Assembly: GCA_936440205.1 (NCBI GenBank)
Contig: OW387148.1
Location: forward strand, 24,111,961 to 24,175,960
Origin: Lepidonotus clava
Taxonomy: Eukaryota > Annelida > Polychaeta > Phyllodocida > Polynoidae
Direction: 5' to 3'
Length of the DNA stretch: 64,000 bases
Below are positions 1-13,606 of this stretch, piece by piece (position 1 is the first letter of the stretch; each line of letters opens with the position of its first letter). The notes beneath the pieces were generated by a model, which was not told the DNA's origin, did no database searches, and saw only the letters and a list, made by a program, of their open reading frames with translations. The position numbers and the translations under genes are program-made.

Positions 1-12
1 TTATTACTCAAT

Positions 13-210
13 AAGTAGAGGGGTATACCCACGGTCTATGAGGTTATAGTAGTAGGTTGTTTACTGGCATACTGGTTATTAATCAGTAGGTAGAAGAGTA
101 TACCCACGCTCTATGGGGTTGCAGTACTTGGTCTTTTGCAGTTATTAATCATTGTTATTTACACAGTAAGTAGAAGGGTATACACACGCTCAATGAGGTT
201 GCAGTACTTG
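13..210 (-). repeat. Three tandem 75-80-bp copies of an exon end plus splice donor
   Basis: GTATAC-containing units start near 23, 98 and 178. Each holds a version of the end of IP3R exon 24 (the bases coding YCNLIE) followed by a GTGKGTATAC donor and intron sequence. The right-hand copy is the one joined to the full exon; the other two are decayed copies of the last ~35 exon bases plus donor. Confidence 0.65.
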
Positions 211-320
211 TCCCTGAGGGTCGTGGGCAGCCGCTCGTCCCGCACACAACAGAAGGCCTCCTCCCACGTCACATGCTTCTGCTCGTCTGTGATGAGATCA
301 ATGGCAAACTCGTGGTTCCC
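188..320 (-). CDS. IP3R-like exon 24, last exon in the window
   Basis: It encodes GNHEFAIDLITDEQKHVTWE and then CCVRDERLPTTLRDKYCNLI. It aligns with the IP3R segment containing RCMSDENLPYDLRASFCRL that follows the first RIH domain. The acceptor is GGACAG at 321-326. The likely donor, GTGTGTA, lies at 181-187 within a small tandem repeat (see 13-210). The remaining exons lie beyond position 1. Confidence 0.75.
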
Positions 321-3300
321 CTGTCCGGGTAAAAGGATATACAGAATGCACTGTTAAACGGTGGTCTGGGATAAGGTGGATCAGGAATTGAAAGACTGTG
401 GTAATACATTTCAATACACAATTGTAATGAATGGCAAAGAAAACATATATCTTGTGTGAGACAATGGTTTTTACATTCTATTGGCTGTCAGGTATGACCA
501 TTTCGTGGTTGCCTGAAAACTGAACTTACTTATAGGCCATTATGCTCAGCATTAGGTGTGTTGGTTGCTACTATGACACTATGAATTGAGAAGTGGCTTC
601 ATATGAATAAATATGAAAGATACAGCGTTACATGAGGCTATGGTATTTAGATGGTTTGTTAATGACAAAAGACCTTTTCGACAGATTGTGTGAACCATCA
701 ATGATACTCAAATAGGAAAAGAAATACTTACATGGCACAGGTTGTTGAACAGATCCAGCTGATATTCCAGGAACAGTAGGTCTGATGTATACCCCATCTG
801 AGACTGAAAGGCAACACCAAATGAATAAAGACCTTCCCATCGATAGCAGGAATGTCCAAATAACGATTCATCTATCTAAAAATAATTATAGTCTACATGG
901 TTCAATACGTATTTCGACATATTTTATTTTATTTTATTCCGACCACTAGCAACGCTCAGAAATCTGCGGGATATCCTTTATGTTCTTGAATGATATGCCT
1001 TTCCCAAAGAACGTATACACCAAAAGGAAAATGTTTGATGAGATGATATGGTATATGAATATACCTAAATTTCATCTGTGTGTGATATTGATTTTACTCT
1101 CTGTTAAGATTATGTTATTATTATGGAATGGGAATACACTTACGTCATGGACCATATCGTATATTGATACCCAAGTTTTCCTGTTGTCCTTGGAAATGTA
1201 CAACGCGTTGATATCCTTTCCAATGGCTTGACCCAAGGCTGTGTGAAACACGCATTTCTGAAAATAAAATGATATTTGGTATTAAAGAAAACATGCATTT
1301 GGCATTATTGCTTCTTCAGTCTGCAGAGTTGCCAAAAGGAGAATTATATGGAAAGTTGTATTTCTTGTTACAAAGCATATGGAAGAGAGATTGGAACATC
1401 TGCTCTAAATGTTAGACAATTTTCCACCATAGAACTGTCAGTGAAAGGCTTTAGCGACTTAACGTTATAGATCGGATACTACTCCTGGATTCTGTAATAC
1501 AACTTGTCTTTCACCCTCTTCATACAAATTAGGCTTGCATATTTAGCCAATAAATATATGGTTTAATATCGAACAGTGATGTGTATACATGCACAGAAGT
1601 TGACATTATTGAGATTGACTAACTCCCAAGATAAAGAAATAATTGTCCTTAATAAATGTTGAGATGGCATCGTTACTAGGACTTAAGTGAATAGAACGCT
1701 AAAACAAACTTGGTTGTCAACTTGGGAGCAACATATTGTCATACGTGCGAAGCATTTACTTTCAAACAACGTTAGGGGCCTAGTTCTGTGTCTGAATCCA
1801 ACTTGCACCATTGAAAGAGGGGGCTTACTTTAACTTCAATTTCCCTTTCCATGAGATATTTAGTGCTAGAAAGGTTAAACTCGATAATCTATAAGCATAG
1901 CCAGTATAAAATTGTGAAAGACAGCATATTAGTGATCGATCTTTTCCCGTTTGATTTATCTACCATAAGCTAGTATTAACAGGCAATGTAAGTAAAGTCT
2001 TCTTTAATAGCATACTGTAGCAAATACAAGTTATATCATTAATTGCTCTTGTTTTTATTCAAGTGAAGTTATTGATTTAAAACCTTCTCCCCTAGGCTGT
2101 GAAAAAAATTGGAGAAGCTATCAATTCAGTACAAATGCAAAGCTAGACCTGTCCGTAACCCCGCCTCCAATGGAACAAATGTACACGGCAAAGCTTAGGC
2201 TTGTCAGAAGATAGAAATAATATATCAAACATTAAAGTGTGTTACCTTGTTCTTCTGCAATCATCACAGCAAGATATTAGTAAATTAACCAAGATGGTTA
2301 ACAGAAACAATGATATAGAAGTGACATGGCACTAAGTCGACAGAAAATTTGAAACATTCAGGAAATAACAAAGTTCAGTATAAAAAGACAAGAAAGTACA
2401 CCAATTATTACAGTCTTGTAAATAAGACATTTGCAACATTGGGACAAAGCTTAAACCCCCAAAAATTGGGCAAAGATTCTGCATGGCACTAACTATAGTA
2501 TACAGGCTGCAATAGCTTATTACATTAAATTTCTTGCTGGCCATAAAGCGGTCTTGCAGCACAGGACTCGAGTGCTCTGCAGAGTTGTCAAAGTCCTAAT
2601 GGCACATATACCAAAACAAAATAAATGACATTTTAAAGGTAATTTTCTAAATGCACCATGAATGCAGTCCATTTGTTTGGTATGACATAGAACTACTGTG
2701 AATTATCACGACAATGCCATACAATAAAATAATTTCACTCTGAAATGTCTGGCCAAGTTTGGTTAAATTTGTTATGTTAGGTAAATGAAGGTGAAAAAAC
2801 ACCATTTATGTGGACACAAATCACAAAATGAAGATGTTCTTGTTAGCATTCGTTTTATCCAAAAGTGAAAGTGTGAAACACATTTAGTACAACGATTACA
2901 TACTTTTTATGATAATCATATGATCAACACATTCTATGATTAATATAGATTACTTGTGAACTTCGAAGATAGTTTAATGAGTTCACATGGATGTTAAGGG
3001 GTTGGATAATGAATGGTGATAATGATTAATCAAAATATTATTTCAACATTTATTGTTAAACGTACCTTGACTTCATTCAGGAGCCAGCACTCAGTGATGT
3101 AACGTTGGTTCTCAGATAGGGCTACTCCATTGGCGACACATAGTGCACTAAGAAGCTCCAAATACCGGTAGTCCTATACGGCAAAAAGAAGGTATCACAG
3201 AGGTTTAGTAAAAAGCAGCTATAATATTATATAATATAGAAGAATGCTTCGATGCATGTAGTACAAAGGTCGAAATATAGTTGTCTACAGTACATCACTA

Positions 3301-6300
3301 CATATCAGTAGTTGTATTTAGCATACAATGCAGTTCACTTTAATTAGTTGTTGTATATTGAAAAACTCTTCAATTTCAGAGTTTAGGTAACTTTTAGGAA
3401 ATCTTTTTGTTATATACAGGTACCCCTAATGACCATATTTATTGATACTTGCAGAATTAAATGTATTCCAGCCTATTTCAAAACATATAATAATATTATG
3501 ACATAATATAAAGATAGATGCAACTTAGTGATTGCCAAGGGAGTTAATGAGAGATTATCCTCTTTTCGAGAGAAAAATATACACTACCTTCTTTTTCTTT
3601 AGAATCTTAACAAAGTTCTTCATGTGTTGCTTTTTAATCCTACTAATGATCTTCATGTTGTCCTTGACCAGTTCCATCAGCAGGTTGGCGGCACTGGCAC
3701 TCTGTGCACACTGTGAAATAAATGAAAAGTTCTTATAATTAGAATCTGATTACCAGGTTTTGTTCAGCTAGAGAGAGATCAAAATGGTATTAACAGTCTA
3801 TGGCTATGGTCTTCTGTGATGGTTAAGACCAACTGAGGGGCAGTGGCTTGTATAACAGACAGCTGCAGGTAAAGCCCCATACCCACTAACCGACTGGCTG
3901 ATGGTCGGCGCCTACGTCGGCACGGCCGTTGGCACCGACCGTCGGCATAAAATTATTAAACATGTTTAATAAGGATTGGCGTGATTGGCATCGACAGTCA
4001 GTGCGGAGATCGGCACCAATGGCTGACGTCAGTGCTAACCTCTGGTGCCGATTTTGTGTGGGTATGGTCCAAGTAGCATCGGCGCTGGCAGCCGTGCCGA
4101 CATCAGCGCCGATTCTTGCCAAAATCGCCTTGCGGGTATACTGCACAAAGGTAGTTAGCAAAACACCTTGTGCATATAATTAGTAGTATGTAAATAAAGT
4201 GAAGGAATAAGTCACCAATTTGTAGAAGACATATTATAAAAGGTATTCGAAATTATACAAATTACTGCGTTATGTAATGTAAACATGGCAGGAGCTTCTG
4301 GTAGGTGTAGTAAACCTGGTCAGCTATGGCAGACAGGCTACCGTCCTGTTAAGCAGCACTGCTTGGGATAAAATCAACAAGTTGATACATGTTTGGAACA
4401 ATACAAGTCTTAGGGATTCGGGGTTTTTGGATAGCCATATATGTGACATCTGGCGACTAGCAACAGAACTAGATACTGTTGCATGGCCGCAGGAAGTCGG
4501 TTGGACTCTATTAAGGAAGTTTGCCTTCAGGCGGTGTTGGTTGTGAACATAGGAGTAAGATAGGCTGTGACTACACTGGCAATTGTCATGCAATTGGTAC
4601 ATCAACAAATAAACTTAAACTCTCAACCAAGCATTGTCTTCATTATGGATATGAGCGCCCATCTCACAGATCAGGCTACCACTTGGCTAGCAAGAAAAAG
4701 GAAGATTAACTAAGGCTATTAGGGCGATAAAGCGATAGCAGTTCCCCAGTTAATAAGTAAACACCCATAACAACAACTAGTGTTCAATACCGCTTGTGGG
4801 AAAGGAAGTCTCATAATACTAATATTCATTTACAATATCCTCAAAACTAAACAGCATTACTTTTGTGTTGTTTGGAGGTCCTTTTCTCTGTTACCAATAG
4901 TTCTTATGCCAAATAGATTAAAGATTAGGCCTATGATATGCTTGGCAGCAGGTGTTGTTTTACTTGAATGAAGTCTATAATTAGGTATGAATCTCCTTTC
5001 TTATATTGTTATGTACACTGTGCGTGTGTATCTTGCGTTTCTAAGCTGAGTTCGATATTCTGTAAGTACTTCTTAGACAATAATCATTATGCGCTACATT
5101 CATATCCTTTCTCATAGTTCTGTGGACAGAATCTGTCATCTCGAGGGGCATGCTGGTAAAATACAGGAAACCGGCCATTTGTGGAACGCACAATTCATAC
5201 AGACCCCACATGAAGCCTTACCTCCTCCTCCAGTTTGGACAAGAAGAACTCGATGTGCCTGGCGAGGTAGAGCTCGTTCTTCCTGCTGTCGCCGAGACAG
5301 TAGACCCTGAGCAGGTCGTACACCTCGTCCAGCACCTGGGTCGGCGGCCTGCAGGGTAGGGGTTAGTCATTAGATTAGATAGAGGTTAGTCATTAGTCAT
5401 TAGAGCCTTGGACTATGATACAGGTGCAATATATTGATAGCACAGACAATTCACATACATGGATGATATGAATAAATGCAATTGTTAAATATACGCAGTA
5501 CAAGGGATTTCTTACATAAATGTCAAACAAATAATGTTATCTCTTCTTGTTCTAGTAATTTGTACGGCTTCTCTGAAACACCATCTGAGCTCGACTGGTT
5601 TAGTGTATACCAACTTTAATCAGCTACAGATCATGGAAGTAACCCTTTCAATGTAATCTATTAGGATATTAGCTTTTGTAATGTATATGTCCAATGAATC
5701 AAACTATGGTAAACACTAACTATTACACCAATACGAAGCTGGAAATTGATATAAAAGGTTAGGCAAAATCTAGAGGAATCCATAATGATTGCACATGTCT
5801 GTACAGTCAATAGGGGTTTCCAATGTCCTGTAACTCTTACTCAGAAGCTTACTGAAAATCTTCATTTTGTAAAATGACTTGTGCTTTCCTTTACTAATTA
5901 AATGAAGCCTCAAACCATAATGAACACAAACCAAAAGCTAGGCGTAAGAAAGAAGAGACCTCATCAAAATTAAGAGGCAAAGGGAAAGGCGATAACATAA
6001 AATAGTAAAATAACATAAAATAGTAAAATAAATAATAAATGCAGACAGATCAAATGAATATTCAAAAACTTCGTCACTTAACTAAGAAGTCACCTGATTT
6101 CAAAGTGGCTATCTTTTGGCCTGAATTTCCTAAAGAAAAAGTGAAGAAATAATATTCAGGTTGCTTTGAAATAACCTACGGTAGCATATCATTTGCGTTT
6201 AGAAATAACTCTGTTACGCAAAGGGGGCACCTAGATTTGCTATATGGTCCGATCATAGATTTGATAACCAAAATATGATTTCTTGTTGTCCATGCAATGC

Positions 6301-9300
6301 ACGCATGTATTTCATTATAACCTGGTGCATACCGCCATGCCACATGAAACAAAATAAACTTGATATAATTATAAGTTTGATCCAAGAATATCTATACAAT
6401 AATTTCTAGAACCTTCAAATTCTACTAGAGCATTAGGAAGAACATACACTTTATAAGAGGAACTTACTTTTGCTCGAAGAGCTCGTCGACAAGGCGAAGG
6501 AATTCTATCAGTTGCTCAATAACCTGGACAAAAATGATGAGAAGAGCTGTATTAATGGGATTACCCCCACTCCTCCACACACTACCCACAACCTCTGCTA
6601 CAATAGACCTTGAGCAGACTTGGTCTCATGACCACTTTTTTGCGATCACTATAATCACATGGATATCAATTAACCGAAGGTTGGATGAGGTCAGGACTGC
6701 CCCAAAAGTACATGGCAAAGCGACATCCCAATTTGGTGAGGTCAGGACTGAAACTAAAATTGTATGTCACAGTGACATTCACCTAAATGGCACATAGCTA
6801 TGTCATCCAAATTTGGTGGGGTCTGCTTGGTACCTAAGCAGCTAAGTGGCAGGTTGCAGTTAATTCCTTATTTGGTAAGGTCAGGACTATATACCTAAAT
6901 GGTATGTTGCAATATCATCCCAATGTATAGAGGTCCGGACTTTGCTATTGTAGTTATATTTCAATGTATAGTTCTGATCATACCTCCCCAAAAATGAATA
7001 GCATTGTATGCCAAAGAACACTACAATTGTTCTGAGATTTTGTGAAAAAAGTCAGGTTATATCTGTTAAATCCATTTTCTTTTTCATTTGCTGCTACCAT
7101 TATAATTTACTGGCCATTAATGAAAACTCTTCGGGGAAACCTTAGTTCAGGGGTAGACTATTTCCAATTGTACTCACCCGGAAGTTCCGTAGCAATTTCT
7201 GCCTGGTTTTGTCTTCCTTCCCGTCAATAAACATGAAGTTTTTGACCTCGTTAAAGATCTGAAACCCATAGAAAGGAAAACCATTTAAATTACATCAAAA
7301 TACTACTTTTACCCAAGTGATATTTCCGTAACGAAAACAATTGTTATGCTGTACTGTTTGTTTTACAAATAGGCACGTATTGTACTATCCTACGACTCAC
7401 CCTTTTCATCTCTGCTTGGTTTCGCCATAAGAATTCAGGATCCTTAGCGACCTACAAAATTGAAATTTCAAAGGAAAATGTCGGCATGTTGATCAGATGT
7501 CGATATTTATATATACAGCTATCGTATGTTAATCAGACTTCCTGTTTAATGTGTAGATATAGATATGTCACTTTCTTACTTTTAACGGATTATAAAAACA
7601 ACAACGTTGAATTTTTAAGCTTTTCATCAAATAGGTCTAAATCACTCTTATTTCTCTTACTGTCCCCTTTTATAACTCTGAATTAAGTATGTTGTTTTCT
7701 TTACTCACCCTATCATTTATTTCTTGAATGACCGGAACCTGGCCTGCTATATACCGGAAATTGTCGATGTTGACGCCCTCTACTGAGTCAATGTTAAACA
7801 CGTCAGCAAACTGCATCTCCTTAGACACGCCGATCTGTGGGAAATTGGTGGAGCAGAAAGTAGGGATCAATATGGGGGCACTTTATTGCAACTAATTTGT
7901 ACGCTGCCACCCATGAGTAAAAACAGCATTGTATTGTGCATTTCAAAGGATATGTGCTGGAATTAATAACAAAATTAACTGTAAGCCAAGATGCATGATA
8001 TTATATTTGGTTTGTGAACATGTAATGAATTTCCGGAGGGATTATGAATAACCTACCTTCTGCTTTGATGCCGTTGTCCACTCGACGTCCGTCAGGCCTC
8101 CTTTTTCTGGCTTTTTCTTTCCAGTTTGCTTTTTTCTAAATGTGTCCGACTGTTGAATCTCCTCTACAATATGATGTTATGTCATTAAGCTCATTCCTGC
8201 CCGCTGTATTAGGTAAATCATGATACTTTGTTGTTTTCAAATAATGAACTGGATTAAATAAAGTAATGTACATGTATTTTTGTATTACATATTTTTACCA
8301 CTAGACGCGCGTAATAATGGTCCTGCTCAGTTCTTGTATCCCCGGGTAAATGAATGCTAGACGACCTACCTTGGTTTGCATGAAGCCAGGTTTGTGTCAT
8401 GAGGTGTTCAATTCTACAGAATGTACTTTTCTCTATCATGTCATCCTCCTGAAAATATCACGGTCGGTACTAATGTTATAGATATTTTGTTTATAACATC
8501 TCTATGTTCTTCATAATATTATGGATTCAATGGTAAAGTGCAATCCGAATCCATACATAATTAAAATAATTAATTTTCCACATTCAAAGTATGAAATGTT
8601 CCCCGTCCAGAAATGTCTTAAGAAAAAATCTGTAGAAACAATCTTTAAAATGAAACAGTTTGATGCAGTTATCCGTTCAAGAAGCGATTCGCACAGTTTA
8701 TTTCTAAATAATATTATAGAGTAAGACTATGCCCTATTACTATGTCTTCTGTATTTTCTATATTCGAACTTTATCATAATATCCACTAAAGTCAATAAGA
8801 AATCAAATGTGCAAATCTCTTCCTCAGAAAATAAACAGTGTCAAATACATAACTCTTATATGTGATTCAGAAAAAGTAAGTATAACATAAGCTAAATTAT
8901 ATTGGAGATCTCATAAATGAACCAAAGATAAAAAAGGATCCATTAGGTAAGGTCCATATGAAATAACTGGAAAAACAATGTCCAGTGTAAAAAGTGTAAT
9001 AGAGGTTAGTTCTTGTGCTATCTAATGGTGATATCTCATACTTTAACAGATCTAGATATGATACAAATACATCTTTAATAATTATGTTGATCCTACTTGT
9101 TGAATATTATGGCAAGACAAAATTTAATAAAGATGTGTACCTTGGTTAATACACACCTTTTGGTATTGTTATTGATGAGTGCAAGTATATCCAGATTTGC
9201 CTCTAGATCTATCAGACCATTCATTTTTTATCAGTTACTTGTATTTCCAGAACAAATACGATGACTATGCTGTTCAAATAACATTTTTCTCATTAATAAA

Positions 9301-12300
9301 TTTCAATTTGAACAATTTAAAGAATATTAATTTTAAATGATCTGATAAAGACAAATCTTCCGTACATGAGACACAATTCCTTACATGTATGTTACCTTGC
9401 TTAAATCAGTCAAGCGTGACAGCCTGATCTAGATTAAGAAATAATACATCCAACAGGAGTGGGTGTGATACTGAGTGACTACTGAAAGGGAACACTGCTT
9501 GACTACTAAAAGAATACAAATCACCTAATGACAGATGCTCGTGAATTAAGTTATGTAAGTATACCCATACCTTTCTTCTGTTGGGAATCTATGAAAATTG
9601 TGGAATTGTTAGGGAAACACAATTCAAACTCAATTCATATTCAATTTCATTTCGTTTTAGAAGTATAACTTTATAAAGTTTGCTCCCGTACAATTATACG
9701 GGAATGAAAAGACCAGAACTGGCTGGACTCTACCAAAAAATCTTATTCCATTCGTCCATTGATAACTATATTTGTTTCTCATTGAGTTTAAATTGTAAAC
9801 AAAATAATGTTTCCCGCCGGAAAAAGGGTTACAACATTTGAATTTTAAATCATTTCTAAATAAGATAGGGTATGATTCAACAACAGTATTTTTATCAATC
9901 TATTACCCTAGATGTTTTATAAAGGCCATCGGCTATAAAATCTTGGACATCTTATATTCACAGTCAATGAACTCCGACGCATACTCCATGAAGCATACAT
10001 AAGTACATATCACTTAAGTTAAAGTAGTGACACAGATCAGCTACTTGTAAAAACAACATCCACTAAAGCTCTACGGGTCGAGTTTGGCGTGCTACTATCA
10101 ATCTGATATAATAGTAATTTATTTCATGCTTTACTCTTTAGCCACTTGTATATTTTTCTGAGTTACAAAGTAATTCTTTTACCTTGGTGACGGCGTGGAG
10201 GCGGAAGATGGTGAAGGGGTCGGTCCTGTCCTGGGTGACGGACGTCCTCTCGTCACTCAGCACCTTCAGGTAGTGACGGGTGGTGACGTGACGGAGACGC
10301 ACCTGGCAGCCCCACATTAACACCTCACCTGTATTGGAAACAAATAAAATACACTTTACCAAAATAATCAAATTTATGATAGGCCTAACACCGTACAGAC
10401 AGGGCTAACAATGGCATAAGGTGTAATGTACTCTTATGAAGTATAGACCTTGTGCATACGTGGTCACGTGATCACTTTTTGGTGATCACCACGTGGTGAT
10501 CAAGAGCACATGGCAAAGGAATAAATAAAAATACATGAATTGTAAGTGACAATAATTGCAAATTAGTATTATTCAGTGACACTATTTCTGATAAAACTGT
10601 ATGTTAGATGCTTCAGATCTTGTAATAACAATGGTTTCAAATTGATCACCAATATGGCGGCCAGCCGATTGTGGGCAGGTGTGACGTCATCTGCACAACG
10701 TCTATACTTGGCATTGCCTACATGCATTACACCCTCACCCAATGAAATTCAACATTTGGGCTAGCAGAAACATTTAGTTTTGTTTCCATTAAAGGCAGTA
10801 TTTAACTAGTTCAATACGTTGCAATTATATAGAGTTTTGTACAGTGAGACCCAGCATAATCTATAATTTCTGTGATGGAGAGTCATGAAACCAGTTCCCT
10901 TAGTAAGGGGGGGGGGGTATTGACATGTGACTATTTAAATCAAATTAAATAAATTTGATCGCATTGTGAATTTAAGAAACAGTGTCGATGTACGTGGGAA
11001 ATATTTGATAAATATTGTAGGTAAACCTGCATATGATCATAGACACCAGTACAATACGTTGATATCAGAATGGTACAATTATTTCAATTTCCCAGACTGA
11101 GTGAGTGCAGAAGGGAAAGTGTGACGTTGAGGCATTAAGGACATAATTATGGACCTATAATAATTACATTAAGCATCTCAGGTAAAGGTTCAACAATTGC
11201 TCACAACGACTCACCTGAGTAGCTCGACCCGACGGGCTCCACCTGCCAGTAGACGATGGCCGACGTAGACGGGAACACCGTCTTGGGTGACTGGATGTTG
11301 ATCTGACGGACCCTTAGATGGACTGGGAGAGAAGAGTTAAACAATGGGTAGGATATGCGTCACCAATTTAGCTAGATTCAGAGAAGGAATTCACGGTTAG
11401 CTCTTTACAATATTTCCAGCGCAGCTGGTTAATTTGAAGCAACGTTGTCTACGAAAACAGACGGAATGCTTTAGACAATATAAAACATAAAAATACATGT
11501 TTTATATCTTTCTGTAATGAGTACATTATTTTGTCAGACCATCTTACGAAAGGGTATCTACAAAAAATTACAACTGAAAGAAATGCTCAATGCTGACATC
11601 ATTAACAAAGATGTGTATGCTTAAGCATTGGTGATCAACTTGTTTTCATATTTCTGATCACGCATCTTGATCTCTGCTAGTCTGCAGGTATAATATAGGA
11701 ATTAAACTATGAGGAAAAGCAAGGTTGAGCAGTACCAGCAAACAAAAGTGCGAATGCACAAACATGAAGACCTGTTGCACTTCCATAAAAAATAATTGTT
11801 TATATACTTAATATTTAGGCCTATATATAATTCATCTAAAGGATCAGTTGTAAACTTTTCTTATGTAGCATACCTTAAGCTTCATACTTACCATCATTGG
11901 TAATTTCCGCGTTTGTTCCGAAGTTTCCCTCCACGCACAGATAGGCCTCGATCTCCTTATGAAATAGGCGGAGTGTATCTCCTCCCTTTAGGGAGAAATG
12001 GTTTCATAAAAACAAATAACTACCCACTAATTAAAAAGATGAAGGAGAGTTCTTTCTTATAGAATGCCAAACAATTAGCTGAATCACGCGGATGATGTGT
12101 TACAAACAGATATACCATATGCACTAGGGTAAGTAATAAACACATTATTATATACATGTATGTTGATATCAAAAGATAAAAAATGCTATTTTGGCAGATA
12201 CTGACCCTCAAAAACTTCTCCTCTGTGACGTCTGGGGAATGGTTCTTGTAAACGGTGAAGACCGACGGGGATACTGACAGGTTAGCCTCGTGACTGAAAT

Positions 12301-13550
12301 ATCAAATATAAGAACATATTTTGTTCCTCTTTTTGTAGCACATACTTCTGGAAAATCTTTTAAGTAATATTAACAGTTGATTAAGAGGAAATATATTTAT
12401 TCTACTTATACCCAATGTACCTTGTCAGCGCTACCTCTTGTTTATGATTCTATAACTAAAGGCATGAAAGAATCAGGCAGTAATGCGTATACTTAATATT
12501 AATTTACTTTTTTTTTTTGAAATACTGACCAGTAATACCTACTTATGAACACGCTAAAATGTATGGCTATGTCAATGTTACTTGGCATTTAAAGGGGCAT
12601 GATCTAGCTAGTCCTTTCGGGGTGCACAATTATAAACCTTCAATGTTACTTGGCATCTAAAGCGGAATGAACTAGTCCTTTCAAAGTGCACAATTATAAA
12701 CTGTATGCGTATTAATAATGTGTGAATAATATTGCTGTATCGTTGCCTTACCTTCCCCCACATGATTCCTCCGGGCCGAAGACTTCGTTACTGACGTGTA
12801 CAAAATGCCCAGGTGACTTGACGCTCTCCAGTACCACCTGGTCCTCCAGGGTGATCTAGGGTGGTGGACAATCAATCAAACAGGTACAGGTATTGGATTG
12901 TATTAGGATTTCAGAGGGGTTTCTCTATTGGGGTATAGTATTATCTTATTCATTTATTTTGGTTCTTTATGTGCGATTTGTTGTGACCATAGTTAGATTA
13001 CCCGGTACACTTTTATAAGTTACTTGACATTTTACAGCTCTGATAGGAATAAAAGTGGATATTAGAATCGTCATGACATAAAAATATTGACTAATTACCA
13101 CATCTCCTTCGGACTTGACTTTGGATTTCGGCATCATTTTAAACTTGGCCTGGCTTGCGTGATATGGTTTCAATTCTACCTAAAAGACAAGAAGAAACAA
13201 GTCAATAGGTTATTCAGTGGTGTATATATTATGTGAATAACTAAATGATGGACAAGCTTTTATGAAAGATTGAATAAATAAGGTGTTTTAGAAAACAATA
13301 CTTTACGATTATTGACTTTTGGACGCATATAAATGTGCGGTCGCTTTTGTAGACTGAATTCAACTTAGCTGTTGAGTTGAGTTTCTGTTAACTCGAAATT
13401 TAACCTGAAGTTGGTTGTAGGGTTTCTCAAGACTTATCAGTTGTGTTTTTAGTCTTGAGGAGTTATAAAGCCCAGTTCTATACTCTACTTGCTTATACTA
13501 CTGAATGATCTTTAGTATTATTAAGTGTTATAATATTACATCAAGGCCCA

Positions 13551-13606
<56 letters not shown>

